The notes: a model not told the origin generated them from the sequence alone. DNA of 17,209 bases from an uncultured Ruminococcus sp. (GCA_902783755.1 CACZSC010000152.1:1-17209); one strand, 5' to 3'. Counted from the stretch's first letter, positions 7,724 to 15,443 are shown. A program made the numbers and translations.

Positions 7724-7747
7724 CAAGGCGGGGTCTTCCCTGCCTTG
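7724..7747 (+). other. Hairpin between htrA and the response regulator gene, without U-tract
   Basis: CAAGGCGGGG (7724–7733), a TCTT loop and CCCTGCCTTG (7738–7747) form a 10-bp stem with one G·U. The bases after it are not T-rich, so it is not a standard terminator. It may be an RNA-processing or 3'-protective stem that lowers expression of the regulator genes relative to htrA. No promoter was seen for the regulator gene, so read-through from htrA is likely. Confidence 0.55.
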
Positions 7748-7768
7748 TCGTCGGTTATGGGAGGCAGT

Positions 7769-8476
7769 ATGCACAGGATACTTGTGGTCGACGACGAACC
7801 CATGATACGGACTCTTATAAAGAAATACGCGGCTTTCGAAGGCCATGAGACCGCCGAGGCGGAAGACGGCATGAAAGCCGTGGAGCTTCTGCGCTCTGAC
7901 GGCAGATTCGATATCGTCATAATGGATATAATGATGCCTGTGCTTGACGGGTTCTCCGCGGTCCGGGAGATCAGGAAATTCTCGGACGTTCCGATCATCA
8001 TGCTTTCGGCAAGAGGAGAGGAATACGACAGGATCAGTGGGTTCCAGCTGGGCATAGACGACTATATAGTGAAACCCTTTTCCCCCAAGGAGCTGATGCT
8101 CAGGATAGACGCCATACTGGCGAGATACAACAGGAAAGCGCCTGACGAAAGCAGTGATTCCGGACAGGAGAAGGAGACCGTGAGCTTCGGAAACGGCGGC
8201 CTTCTCATAGACTATACCGCAAGGATCGTGTATGTGGACGGAGAGCGCGTCGAGATGACACCACGGGAATACGACCTGCTGTTCTATCTGGTCCGCAACA
8301 AGAACATCGCCCTGAGCCGCGAGAAGCTGCTCACAGGCGTCTGGGGCTATGATTATTTCGGGGACGACAGGACCCTCGACACTCACATAAAGCTGCTGAG
8401 GAAGTGCCTCGGCAGATATTCGAAGTACATAGTCACGCTGAGAGGAGTGGGATACCGTTTTGAACCGGAAAAATAA
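7769..8476 (+). CDS. OmpR/PhoB-family response regulator
   Basis: A DNA-binding transcription regulator activated by phosphorylation from the overlapping kinase gene. ATG at 7769 is chosen because GGGAGG (7759–7764) precedes it by 4 bases and the protein then begins directly with the receiver fold (MHRILVVDDEP). The in-frame TTG at 7745 lies inside a hairpin. The 235 residues contain a receiver domain (1–120) with acidic pocket D8/D9, phosphoacceptor D53 (IVIMDIMMPVLDGF) and the conserved lysine in IVKPFSPKE, then a C-terminal winged helix (about 138–233) with MTPREYDLLFYLVRN, RTLDTHIKLLRK and a GVGYRFE ending. It overlaps the kinase gene by 17 bases. The regulon is unknown; neighbouring htrA is the obvious candidate target. 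Confidence 0.96.
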   Translation: MHRILVVDDEPMIRTLIKKYAAFEGHETAEAEDGMKAVELLRSDGRFDIVIMDIMMPVLDGFSAVREIRKFSDVPIIMLSARGEEYDRISGFQLGIDDYIVKPFSPKELMLRIDAILARYNRKAPDESSDSGQEKETVSFGNGGLLIDYTARIVYVDGERVEMTPREYDLLFYLVRNKNIALSREKLLTGVWGYDYFGDDRTLDTHIKLLRKCLGRYSKYIVTLRGVGYRFEPEK

Positions 8477-9959
8477 GAGATACATATCCCTGAGGGGAAA
8501 GCTGCTGATTGCCTTCCTGCTCTTTGCGGCGCTGACCGTAGTCCTGCTGTGGGTGTTCCACACTTTTCTCATCGACGGTATCTACAGATCGCTGAAATCA
8601 AGTGAGATATCATCCTGCGAACAGTACGTGCTCAATAACATCGGGGACGATACAGGAGATGAGAACATCAAGACCGTGACGTCATTTGCCTCGAAGAAGT
8701 ACGGCGTATGCATATCGGCATACAGGCTGATCTACGAGGGCGGGCGTAAGACCGGTTACCATATATGCGACCAGCATATCAATTCTTTCTGCTATATACA
8801 CAACATGTCGGACGACGACGTGCTGAACAGTCTTTACAGAAAGACTTCAGCGGCAGGCGGAAGATACAGCGAGGAGATATCGATCTCCGCCATGTTCGGA
8901 ACCCGTGGAAACGATGAAGAGGGCCAGAACTACATCCTCTCCGTCACGGTTCCCGGAGACGGGGCCGAGTATTTCCTTATATTCAACACGGAACTGCTTC
9001 CCCTCTCGTCGACTGTATCAGCCATCAGGATAATACTTATAATCATAACAGTCATACTTGTCATAGCGGCCGTCCTGATCGCTATACCGACTTCCTCCAT
9101 GCTCACGAAGACCATAAGCGACATGTCTGATGAAGCTTCAAAGATGGAGAGCGGCGACTACAACGTCAGGTTCGACGGCGGGAAATGCTCCGATACGGTC
9201 AATCTTTCAAACACTCTCAACAGAGCGGCCTACCAGATCTCGAAGCTGGACACCATGCAGAAGGACCTGATAGCCAACGTGTCACATGACCTGAGGACTC
9301 CGCTTACCATGATCCGGGGATACGCCGAGGTCATGCGGGACATACCGGGAGAAGCCAACGAGGAGAATCTCGGTACCATCATAGACGAGACCGAAAAGAT
9401 GTCATCCCTCGTTAACGACATGCTGGAATACAGCAAGTACCACGGCACGGACATGAAGCCGGAGATCACCAGCTTCAACATATCAGAGTGTATCAGGGAG
9501 ACAGTGGCGAGATTTTCGGAGATCACGGAACGTGACGGGTTCAGCATAAGCTTCAGATCCGCCGGCGACCGTATCGTGAGCGGAGACCGGGACAAGATCG
9601 AAAGAGTCCTTTACAACCTCATATCGAACGCCATCAACTATTCCGGTGAAAGCCGGGAAATCGAGATAAGGCAGACGGACCTGACCGATGCCAGAGTGAA
9701 GATCGAGGTCGAAGACCACGGGATCGGCATCAAAAAGGAAGACCTGCCGCTGATTTGGGACAGGTACTACAAGGTTGACGGATACCACAGCCGCGACAAG
9801 TCCAGTTCCGGTCTGGGGCTTTCCATAGTAAAGAGCATCCTTTCGATGCACAATCTTGAATTCGGGGTCATGAGCGAGCCCGGAAAAGGCAGCATCTTCT
9901 GGTTCATCATCGACAATGCCGGAAAGTTCGTACGGGAAAAGGAAATAGTTCATTTATAA
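8460..9959 (+). CDS. Membrane sensor histidine kinase with extracytoplasmic Cys/His-containing sensor domain
   Basis: Partner kinase of the preceding response regulator. The start is TTG at 8460, inside the end of the regulator gene; no other start precedes the first membrane segment, and GGAG (8444–8447) lies 12 bases upstream, so translational coupling is likely. The 499 residues are: TM1 (about 14–36); an extracytoplasmic sensor of about 145 residues; TM2 (about 188–210); HAMP (about 210–262); a HisKA domain with phosphoacceptor H276 (NVSHDLRTPLTMIRGYAEVM); and a HATPase domain with N box (ERVLYNLISNAINYS), G1 (EDHGIGIKKEDLP) and G2 (SSGLGLSIVKS). The sensor part has no recognisable domain but carries a C-x2-H-x4-C-x2-H cluster (C103, H106, C111, H114). 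A terminator follows directly. All kinase motifs are intact. Confidence 0.95.
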   Translation: MNRKNKRYISLRGKLLIAFLLFAALTVVLLWVFHTFLIDGIYRSLKSSEISSCEQYVLNNIGDDTGDENIKTVTSFASKKYGVCISAYRLIYEGGRKTGYHICDQHINSFCYIHNMSDDDVLNSLYRKTSAAGGRYSEEISISAMFGTRGNDEEGQNYILSVTVPGDGAEYFLIFNTELLPLSSTVSAIRIILIIITVILVIAAVLIAIPTSSMLTKTISDMSDEASKMESGDYNVRFDGGKCSDTVNLSNTLNRAAYQISKLDTMQKDLIANVSHDLRTPLTMIRGYAEVMRDIPGEANEENLGTIIDETEKMSSLVNDMLEYSKYHGTDMKPEITSFNISECIRETVARFSEITERDGFSISFRSAGDRIVSGDRDKIERVLYNLISNAINYSGESREIEIRQTDLTDARVKIEVEDHGIGIKKEDLPLIWDRYYKVDGYHSRDKSSSGLGLSIVKSILSMHNLEFGVMSEPGKGSIFWFIIDNAGKFVREKEIVHL

Positions 9960-9978
9960 GGAAAAACACAGGGACAGC

Positions 9979-10024
9979 GGACCTGCCGAACGTGGTTCAG
10001 AACACGTCCGGCGGGTCCTTTTTC
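9979..10024 (+). terminator. Strong intrinsic terminator after the histidine kinase gene
   Basis: The arm 9979–9994 pairs with 10003–10018: ten pairs at the base including one G·U, one A/C mismatch, then five more pairs, followed by TTTTT at 10019–10023. It ends the envelope-stress block. Confidence 0.92.
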
Positions 10025-10025
10025 A

Positions 10026-10054
10026 TTGACAACGGCCACGTATTGTGCTAGAAT
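10026..10054 (+). promoter_or_regulatory. Consensus sigma-A promoter for the flippase-like/glycosyltransferase operon
   Basis: A perfect TTGACA (10026–10031), a 17-base spacer and TAGAAT (10049–10054), with TG one base before the -10 box. It begins two bases after the preceding terminator's T-run. The predicted start near 10061 rules out the in-frame TTG at 10026 as a start codon. Confidence 0.9.
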
Positions 10055-10091
10055 GCTATTTGTGATTATCTGCGTGAAAGGAGGACGGACG

Positions 10092-11258
10092 TTGGAAACG
10101 GAAACCGAAAAGAAGGCCAGGAACAAAAAGGAAGACATCCTCGTCGAAGCGCTCCAGGCCCAGAAGGAAGACTTCGAAAAGACCGAAGCCGACAGCCCCG
10201 AGGAAAAGAAAAAGAAGAAGATCCGGAAGATACTCGGAACGGTCGCTTTCGTCATCCTGAACGCCATCGTCCTGTTCTTCACAGCCCGCGACCAGTTTTC
10301 CCAGACCACTCCCAAATACCAGGGAGAGCCTTTCGGCTTCAAGAACATCCTGTTCCTTCTGGGCGGGATCCTGTGCGTGGTGATAGTCCTCGGGATCGAG
10401 ACCGTGAAATACGTGCTCATGATGCGTCATCTCGGTGAGAAGGTATCCGTAAGGACAGCCTTCGAGACCGCGGCGCTGGGGAAGTATTACGACTGCATTA
10501 CACCTTCCGGGGCCGGAGGACAGCCCTTCCAGATCTGGCACCTGCATTCCAAGGGATACTCCAACGGTGCCGCGTCCGCGATGCCGCTCACAGGCTTCGT
10601 CACGATGCAGTACGGTTTCGTGTTCCTGTGCGCCTTCGTCTTCATATTCAACAACGGCGCCATAAGCTCCGTCCCGCTGAAGATCGCGGCCTACATAGGC
10701 ATGTTCACCTACTCCATCGTACCTACGATGATCATACTCACGGCGGTATCCCCCAGCACATCCGCCAAGATGATAAACTTCTTCGTGAATCTCGGAGCCA
10801 AGATAAAGATAATAAAGAAGCCGGAGGAGCTCAAGCAGAAAGTCGAGACATCGCTCAACGAATACGCCGAGTGCCTCAGAAAGATAGAAAAAAGCAAAGT
10901 ACTTCTCGTTACCCTGTTCGTTCTTTCATTCATATTCCAGGTGGCCATGTGCAGCATCCCGTATTTCGTGATCCACACTTTCGGCGGCAACCTGGGATTC
11001 ATCCAGTCGCTGTCCATGTGCACCTTTGTTATGGCATCGGTGACCATCATTCCGACGCCCGGAAACTCCGGCGCGGCTGAAGGCTCCTTCTACATCCTGT
11101 TCAACGAGCTAGACACCTACGGACTGTTCTGGTCTATGCTCGTATGGCGGGCTCTCTGCTATTATTCGTTCATCATCATCGGAGTTATAATCTACCTTTA
11201 CGGAGCGATCGAGAAGATCGTGAAATCAAGAAAGGAAAAGAAAGTTGAATCCACGTAA
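10092..11258 (+). CDS. LPG_synthase_TM / flippase-like multi-spanning membrane protein (YbhN/UPF0104 type)
   Basis: An integral membrane protein of the family related to the transmembrane part of lysylphosphatidylglycerol synthase (MprF). Start TTG at 10092 has an ideal AAAGGAGG (10077–10084) 7 bases upstream; earlier in-frame TTG codons fall in the promoter. The 388 residues begin with a charged cytoplasmic stretch of about 43 residues rich in Lys and Glu, followed by about seven or eight hydrophobic segments. The two conserved loops are present: ITPSGAGGQPFQ (residues near 138–150) and IIPTPGNSGAAEGSFY (near 320–335). There is no aminoacyl-transferase domain, so it is not a full MprF. It overlaps the next gene, a GT4 glycosyltransferase, by 14 bases, suggesting joint work on a membrane glycolipid, for example moving a lipid across the membrane. 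The exact substrate is unknown. Confidence 0.88.
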   Translation: METETEKKARNKKEDILVEALQAQKEDFEKTEADSPEEKKKKKIRKILGTVAFVILNAIVLFFTARDQFSQTTPKYQGEPFGFKNILFLLGGILCVVIVLGIETVKYVLMMRHLGEKVSVRTAFETAALGKYYDCITPSGAGGQPFQIWHLHSKGYSNGAASAMPLTGFVTMQYGFVFLCAFVFIFNNGAISSVPLKIAAYIGMFTYSIVPTMIILTAVSPSTSAKMINFFVNLGAKIKIIKKPEELKQKVETSLNEYAECLRKIEKSKVLLVTLFVLSFIFQVAMCSIPYFVIHTFGGNLGFIQSLSMCTFVMASVTIIPTPGNSGAAEGSFYILFNELDTYGLFWSMLVWRALCYYSFIIIGVIIYLYGAIEKIVKSRKEKKVEST

Positions 11259-12435
11259 GATCCGTTCCGCCCAGTTCATCGACACCTTCTTCCCCATCGT
11301 CGACGGTGTCGTGAACACGGTCGACAATTACGCGAGGATCATGAATTCCATTTCATATTCCTGCGTTGTCTGCCCCAGCGTCAAAAGCGATGCGGGTGAC
11401 GAGGACAGGCCCTACGATATATACAGGACCAAATCCACGAAGATAGCGGTCACCGAGTATCCCGTTGGCACCCCGAGGCTTGACAGACAGCTGAAAGACT
11501 ACCTGCTTTCCAGGAACCTGGATATTTTCCATACCCATACACCATTCTTTGAAGGCAGCTATGCCCTGTATGTCGCGAAAAAGGCGGGAATACCCTGCAT
11601 CTCCACTTTCCATTCGAAATACTATGACGATGCGCTGCACGTGACAGGATCCAAGTCCTTCGCAAAGATGTTCACCGACAAGATCGTGGCGTTCTACAAC
11701 AAGTGCGACGGGGTGTGGACATGCTCCAACGGTACTGCCGAGACACTACGTTCCTACGGCTACAAAGGCGACATATTCGTCATCGACAACGGCTCCTCAA
11801 TGGTGAAACCGGATCTGCCGGATGAGGAACTGAAACGGATGGCGCAGGAAAAGATCGGCATAGATCCCAAAAAGAAAAACGTCCTGTTCGTAGGACATTT
11901 CATACTTCACAAGAACATAAAGCTCATACTGGACGCGTTCAAACTGCTCAGCCAGGAGAGCGATGACTACCGGCTCTATCTCTGCGGCGACGGATATGAC
12001 GAGAAGGAAGTCTATGAACATGCAAAAAGCCTGGAATTCCCCGAAGGTGTTGTGAACTTCCCCGGCAGGGTCAACGACAAGGCTCTTCTCGCGGGCATAT
12101 ATCTGAGCTGCGACCTGTTCTTCTTCCCCTCTGTATATGATAACGCGCCTCTGGTGGTACGGGAAGCGGCTGCGATGATGACGCCTTCCCTGCTTACGAA
12201 GGGCTCCAATGCTGCGGAGGCGGTGATCGACAACGTGTCGGGTTATGTGGCTGAAGAAAGCCCCGAGGCCATGAAGAAGCGGATCATTGAGATCTTCAGT
12301 GATATGGACAGACACAGCCTGGTATGCAAGAACGCAAGGAACATGATCCCGAAGACCTGGGAATCCATAGTCGACATAGCTCTCGCGAAGTATGCGGAGA
12401 TAATCGAAAAATACAAAGCTGGAAGAAAAGAATAA
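11245..12435 (+). CDS. GT4-family glycosyltransferase, probably glycolipid-forming
   Basis: A retaining GT-B fold glycosyltransferase, likely transferring a sugar from a nucleotide sugar to a membrane lipid such as diacylglycerol. Start TTG at 11245 with AAAGGA about 8 bases before; it overlaps the flippase-like gene by 14 bases, so the two are probably translationally coupled. The 396 residues show an N-terminal acceptor domain (FIDTFFPIVDGVVNTVDNY; FHTHTPFFEGSYAL; STFHSKY) and a C-terminal donor domain (NVLFVGHFILHKNIKLILDAF; LYLCGDG; FPSVYDNAPLVVREAAAM). In the usual E-x7-E donor motif the first acid is Asp (D299-x7-E307), as seen in some relatives of glycolipid enzymes. The adjacent membrane protein supports a glycolipid or lipoteichoic-anchor role, but that is inference; a polysaccharide role is not excluded. 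A hairpin terminator follows. Confidence 0.88.
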   Translation: MNPRKIRSAQFIDTFFPIVDGVVNTVDNYARIMNSISYSCVVCPSVKSDAGDEDRPYDIYRTKSTKIAVTEYPVGTPRLDRQLKDYLLSRNLDIFHTHTPFFEGSYALYVAKKAGIPCISTFHSKYYDDALHVTGSKSFAKMFTDKIVAFYNKCDGVWTCSNGTAETLRSYGYKGDIFVIDNGSSMVKPDLPDEELKRMAQEKIGIDPKKKNVLFVGHFILHKNIKLILDAFKLLSQESDDYRLYLCGDGYDEKEVYEHAKSLEFPEGVVNFPGRVNDKALLAGIYLSCDLFFFPSVYDNAPLVVREAAAMMTPSLLTKGSNAAEAVIDNVSGYVAEESPEAMKKRIIEIFSDMDRHSLVCKNARNMIPKTWESIVDIALAKYAEIIEKYKAGRKE

Positions 12436-12448
12436 CCGAACATACGAA

Positions 12449-12481
12449 AACACCGTGCTCCGGAAAAAGAAGCACGGTGTT
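12449..12481. terminator. Shared (bidirectional) terminator between convergent operons
   Basis: AACACCGTGCT (12449–12459) and AGCACGGTGTT (12471–12481) form a perfect 11-bp stem with an 11-base A-rich loop. It occupies the 61-base gap between the convergent glycosyltransferase and M56 genes. The + strand tail is CTTATGCTTTT and the - strand tail begins TTCG after a short T-run, so termination is plausible in both directions. Confidence 0.75.
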
Positions 12482-12496
12482 CTTATGCTTTTAGGA

Positions 12497-14884
12497 TCAG
12501 TATACGTTCTTGGCCATCGCCACGATCCTGTATGCGTAATAGAGAGACTGGCCGCAGGTCAGGGACGAGTTAACGTCAAGCGGCGCGTAGGGATCAAGGT
12601 CCAGGAGACCAAGATCGTAGAGACTGTAGACCGCCGAAGCCGTGGCGTCTGAAGTTATCCCGTAATATACCGCTCCGTCGGCTTCATGGTCCCTAAGTAC
12701 GGGATACCAGAGCTGGTTCAGGTACTCAAGGACTGAGGCGTAACTCAGGGAATCGGGTTCCATGACACTCCAGAGATTTGTGCCTTCGATATTGCGGTAG
12801 AGTTCCTGAAGCATGAATCCCCGCTTCACGATCCGCATATCAAGGGCGTTCAGTTGGTTCTCGGTGAGGACCAGACAGCCCTCTGCCGTGAAGTGGTCGT
12901 ACTGGGCATACCCGTACAGCGCGTAGTCCGTGAGAAAATCGATGACCGAGAATCCCGCTCTGCCGAAGGCCAGACGGATCATGGACCTGGTGTAGCCCTC
13001 AAGGTTGCCCTTGAGATAGTAAAGCTCTTCGTTCTGTCCGGCATATGCGGCGCCGAAGATCTTTTCCGCCTCGTTCAGTTCCTTCGCAGAGAGTCCGCTG
13101 CCTATCACGTACAGCTTTCCGGCGTTTCCGAGGACCGCCTCGTCAACGCCAAGCCTTTCGGCAAGAGCCTCTCTGTCAGCGTATCTCAGGTCGACCAGAG
13201 TATAGAAGCTTGAGAATTTCTGTCTGGAGTAGTCGTCGGATATCCTGCCGAGGATCAGCCGGAACATGGACTCCGTATAGAATTCGGAGAACTTTTCAAC
13301 GGCTCCGCTGACGCCCTGATTGTAGCAGGACTCCAGCACTTTCCGGTCACTGTAGGAAAGGACGGACAGAGCCTGCTTCATCTTGACGGCGGATACTATC
13401 TCTGGCGCGAAATTCCCTTCATAGGTGTCCACGTAGGTGGGGACCCTCTCGTGGGATATCAGCTTCACCACGCAGTAGTTGATGACGGCGCAGTTCCCTG
13501 CCGTGAGCACCTGGTCGGTGTTGCAGCGGGACAGTTCCTCGTATATGCCGTAAGGTATATCACGCTCCCGGCGCACCGCGCGCCTGAAGTCCTCGAGACG
13601 GCCGTCGCCCAGGGCTTCAGCGTATTCCGGACCCAGCTTCCCCTTTATGAGGGTCGTCAGCTCGGACAGGTAGTCCGAGACGGAGACGGTGTTGGCCAGG
13701 TGCATCAGCTGCCTGCTGGCGCCGGTGAACTCGGAGTAATTGTCTATATAATCGGCGAATTCCCGGTTCTGTGAGACAACGGGATTCGTGAGACAGATAA
13801 ATATGATAACGACACAGATGGCGACGGATATGAGCCTCGGGACCACTTTGTTCTCAAGGTTGCGGGATATCATGGAGATCCTCTTCTTGAGGTCCTTGTA
13901 TCCCTTTGAGAAGTAGCTGGCGGCATATTCGGGCCGTGAGCCGCAGGAGTCCCTGAATATCATCTTCGCGTATTCGGATCTCAGCATGTGGCTCTTTTCT
14001 ATGGTCTGCGAGTCGCAGACAAGTTCTATGTCGTTGCGGAGCATACGCCTTACTATCCATATGAGAGGATTGAACCAGAACAGGCAGCTGACAAGGGACG
14101 AGAAGAATATGATCAGGTTGTCCCGCTGCTTCGCGTGGTTCAGCTCGTGGATCAGGATCGCCGTCAGTTCCCTGTCGCTTTCCTTGCCTTCCTGGCTGAA
14201 AACGATGACTGGCCGTTGGCACCCCACTATGAGCGATGAGATGCCGTGCCTCAGCTCCGGTATCCTCTTTTCCTTAAGTCCCACTACTCTTGCGGCGTCA
14301 CGGTAGATCGCGAGGATCTTTTCGTCCGTGCACGGGATGGTGTTCTTCAGGGCCCGTTTCCGCTGGTACGAATACCTTATGAGGAAACCGGACGTGAAGG
14401 CTGCCACGCCCAAAGCGTAGACGCTCAGGACTATTATGTTGAACAGCTCGGCGGACCGGGCGTTCTCGGATCTGAGTTTTCCGGGATTGACGGTATCGGC
14501 GATGTATTCGCCTATGGTAGTAATCTCGCCGCTGTCGGCGAATATCCTGTCGTTTACGGTGTAGCTCCGCTCTCCTCCGGCAGGGTCCGCATATCCCTCA
14601 AGCACGTACGGATTGTCTGCCGCCGCTTCACCGGTCCTTTCAAGGACGGATTCAGACAGCGAGTAGGTGATGCTCCTTCCGAGAGGCATCAGGTTGTAGA
14701 CTGACACGGTGCTCTCGGGATATATGGGCCACAGCATCCTGACCAGCAGGATGGCCCACATGAGCAGACCTATCTTCGGCGGTATGATCCAGTTGAATAT
14801 ACGCTTAATGAGGATGATTATACAGGCCGTGACCGAGGAGAATATAGTTATCTGTGTCAATATCAAAATGAGCCGTTCAGTCAT
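12497..14884 (-). CDS. M56-family (BlaR1/MecR1-like) membrane metalloprotease receptor with long, SLH-like ectodomain
   Basis: A membrane zinc protease of the type that senses an outside signal and inactivates the cognate BlaI repressor. ATG at 14884 follows AGGAGG (14893–14898) by 8 bases. Of 795 residues: TM1 (about 6–27) and TM2 (about 38–54), an outside loop of about 95 residues, TM3 (about 149–168), a cytoplasmic protease domain with HELNH (H246, E247, H250) and the downstream ligand E287 (NDIELVCD), a further hydrophobic segment (about 256–275), and the last TM (about 349–368). The remaining ~425 residues are outside. They do not show the SxxK or KTG motifs of a penicillin-binding sensor, so this is not a beta-lactam BlaR1 of the usual kind. 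Residues about 746–788, and less clearly 644–687, resemble the second half of SLH repeats. It is the second gene of an operon with the BlaI-type repressor, 36 bases behind it. Confidence 0.9.
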   Translation of the reverse strand: MTERLILILTQITIFSSVTACIIILIKRIFNWIIPPKIGLLMWAILLVRMLWPIYPESTVSVYNLMPLGRSITYSLSESVLERTGEAAADNPYVLEGYADPAGGERSYTVNDRIFADSGEITTIGEYIADTVNPGKLRSENARSAELFNIIVLSVYALGVAAFTSGFLIRYSYQRKRALKNTIPCTDEKILAIYRDAARVVGLKEKRIPELRHGISSLIVGCQRPVIVFSQEGKESDRELTAILIHELNHAKQRDNLIIFFSSLVSCLFWFNPLIWIVRRMLRNDIELVCDSQTIEKSHMLRSEYAKMIFRDSCGSRPEYAASYFSKGYKDLKKRISMISRNLENKVVPRLISVAICVVIIFICLTNPVVSQNREFADYIDNYSEFTGASRQLMHLANTVSVSDYLSELTTLIKGKLGPEYAEALGDGRLEDFRRAVRRERDIPYGIYEELSRCNTDQVLTAGNCAVINYCVVKLISHERVPTYVDTYEGNFAPEIVSAVKMKQALSVLSYSDRKVLESCYNQGVSGAVEKFSEFYTESMFRLILGRISDDYSRQKFSSFYTLVDLRYADREALAERLGVDEAVLGNAGKLYVIGSGLSAKELNEAEKIFGAAYAGQNEELYYLKGNLEGYTRSMIRLAFGRAGFSVIDFLTDYALYGYAQYDHFTAEGCLVLTENQLNALDMRIVKRGFMLQELYRNIEGTNLWSVMEPDSLSYASVLEYLNQLWYPVLRDHEADGAVYYGITSDATASAVYSLYDLGLLDLDPYAPLDVNSSLTCGQSLYYAYRIVAMAKNVY

Positions 14885-14920
14885 TTTCTGAACCTCCTGA
14901 TATTACACGGTGGAGAACTC

Positions 14921-15319
14921 TCAGTCTTTTATGGTACTGATGATCTCGTATATCTTCCTCTTCTGTTCCTCAGTGAGCTCGCACTCTTCGACGAGAGAAG
15001 CCATGAGGTCGTATTTCGAGTCATTGAACACTCTCTTGACGAAGGAATCCACCTCATACTTGACGCACTCGTCCTTCGGTGTGTTTGCGGTGTACTTGTA
15101 GACGCCGGACGTCTTGTCGATGCTCACCGCGTTCTTCTCGGCGAGACGGATAATGAGGGTCCTGATGGTGGTGTCGCTCCAGCCGGTGGGTTCAGCCAGC
15201 TTCTGCACGATCTCACCGAGGGTCATCCCCGCTTCCGTTCTTTCCGCATTGTCCCACAGGACCTTCATGATGCTCCATTCAGCTTCAGAGATCCTGAGTG
15301 TCTTTCTTCTGCCTCTCAT
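14921..15319 (-). CDS. BlaI/MecI/CopY-family transcriptional repressor
   Basis: A winged-helix dimeric repressor, normally released from DNA when its partner M56 protease is activated. ATG at 15319 has AGGAGG (15325–15330) 5 bases upstream. The 132 residues match the family length. The N-terminal winged helix is clear (ISEAEWSIMKVLWDN, then GWSDTTIRTLIIRLAEKNAVS, then a short wing ending in YKYTA), followed by a helical C-terminal dimerisation part (VDSFVKRVFNDSKYDLMASL, LTEEQKRKIYEIIS). The Asn-Phe bond cleaved in staphylococcal BlaI is not evident. It precedes the M56 gene and is transcribed away from the SLH gene. A dyad overlaps its own -10 box, suggesting autorepression. Targets are unknown. 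Confidence 0.94.
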   Translation of the reverse strand: MRGRRKTLRISEAEWSIMKVLWDNAERTEAGMTLGEIVQKLAEPTGWSDTTIRTLIIRLAEKNAVSIDKTSGVYKYTANTPKDECVKYEVDSFVKRVFNDSKYDLMASLVEECELTEEQKRKIYEIISTIKD

Positions 15320-15357
15320 ATTTTCCTCCTAGGGTTTTTCTAAGGGTTTCTTTCATC

Positions 15358-15370
15358 ACTATTATATAGT
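15358..15370. promoter_or_regulatory. Candidate BlaI operator overlapping the BlaI operon -10 box
   Basis: ACTATTATATAGT has 5-base inverted arms (ACTAT/ATAGT) around TAT and spans the whole -10 box of the BlaI operon. A dyad here is where an autorepressor would bind. It is not the classical TACA/TGTA-type site, and A+T-rich -10 regions can be palindromic by chance, so this is a candidate only. Confidence 0.4.
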
Positions 15371-15389
15371 TTAACCTTTCCACGGTCAA
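15361..15389 (-). promoter_or_regulatory. Sigma-A promoter for the BlaI–M56 operon
   Basis: On the minus strand, TTGACC (15389–15384), a 17-base spacer and a perfect TATAAT (15366–15361). Transcription should start near 15354, about 35 nt before the ATG. The leader contains two AGGGTTT words (plus-strand reading, 15331–15337 and 15343–15349) spaced by 12 bases. Confidence 0.87.
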
Positions 15390-15433
15390 TTAACAGAACA
15401 TCCAATTATTTTTTCGTTCTTATATGCAAAGTG

Positions 15434-15443
15434 CTAAATTTAG
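15434..15443. promoter_or_regulatory. Candidate regulatory dyad in the divergent intergenic region
   Basis: CTAAATTTAG is a perfect 10-base palindrome about midway between the two divergent promoters; a looser dyad, GTTTA/TAAAC, follows at 15443–15457. It shares CTA…TAG arms with the dyad at 15358–15370. It may be a binding site for the BlaI-type repressor or another factor. The region 15390–15488 holds nothing else recognisable. Confidence 0.3.

Noticed and set aside
10026..10028. TTG as the start of the flippase-like gene
   Set aside because: It is the first part of the -35 box TTGACA; TTG at 10092 has an ideal AAAGGAGG.
12497..15319. Beta-lactam resistance regulator (blaR1–blaI)
   Set aside because: The receptor ectodomain lacks penicillin-binding motifs and no beta-lactamase or PBP gene is nearby.
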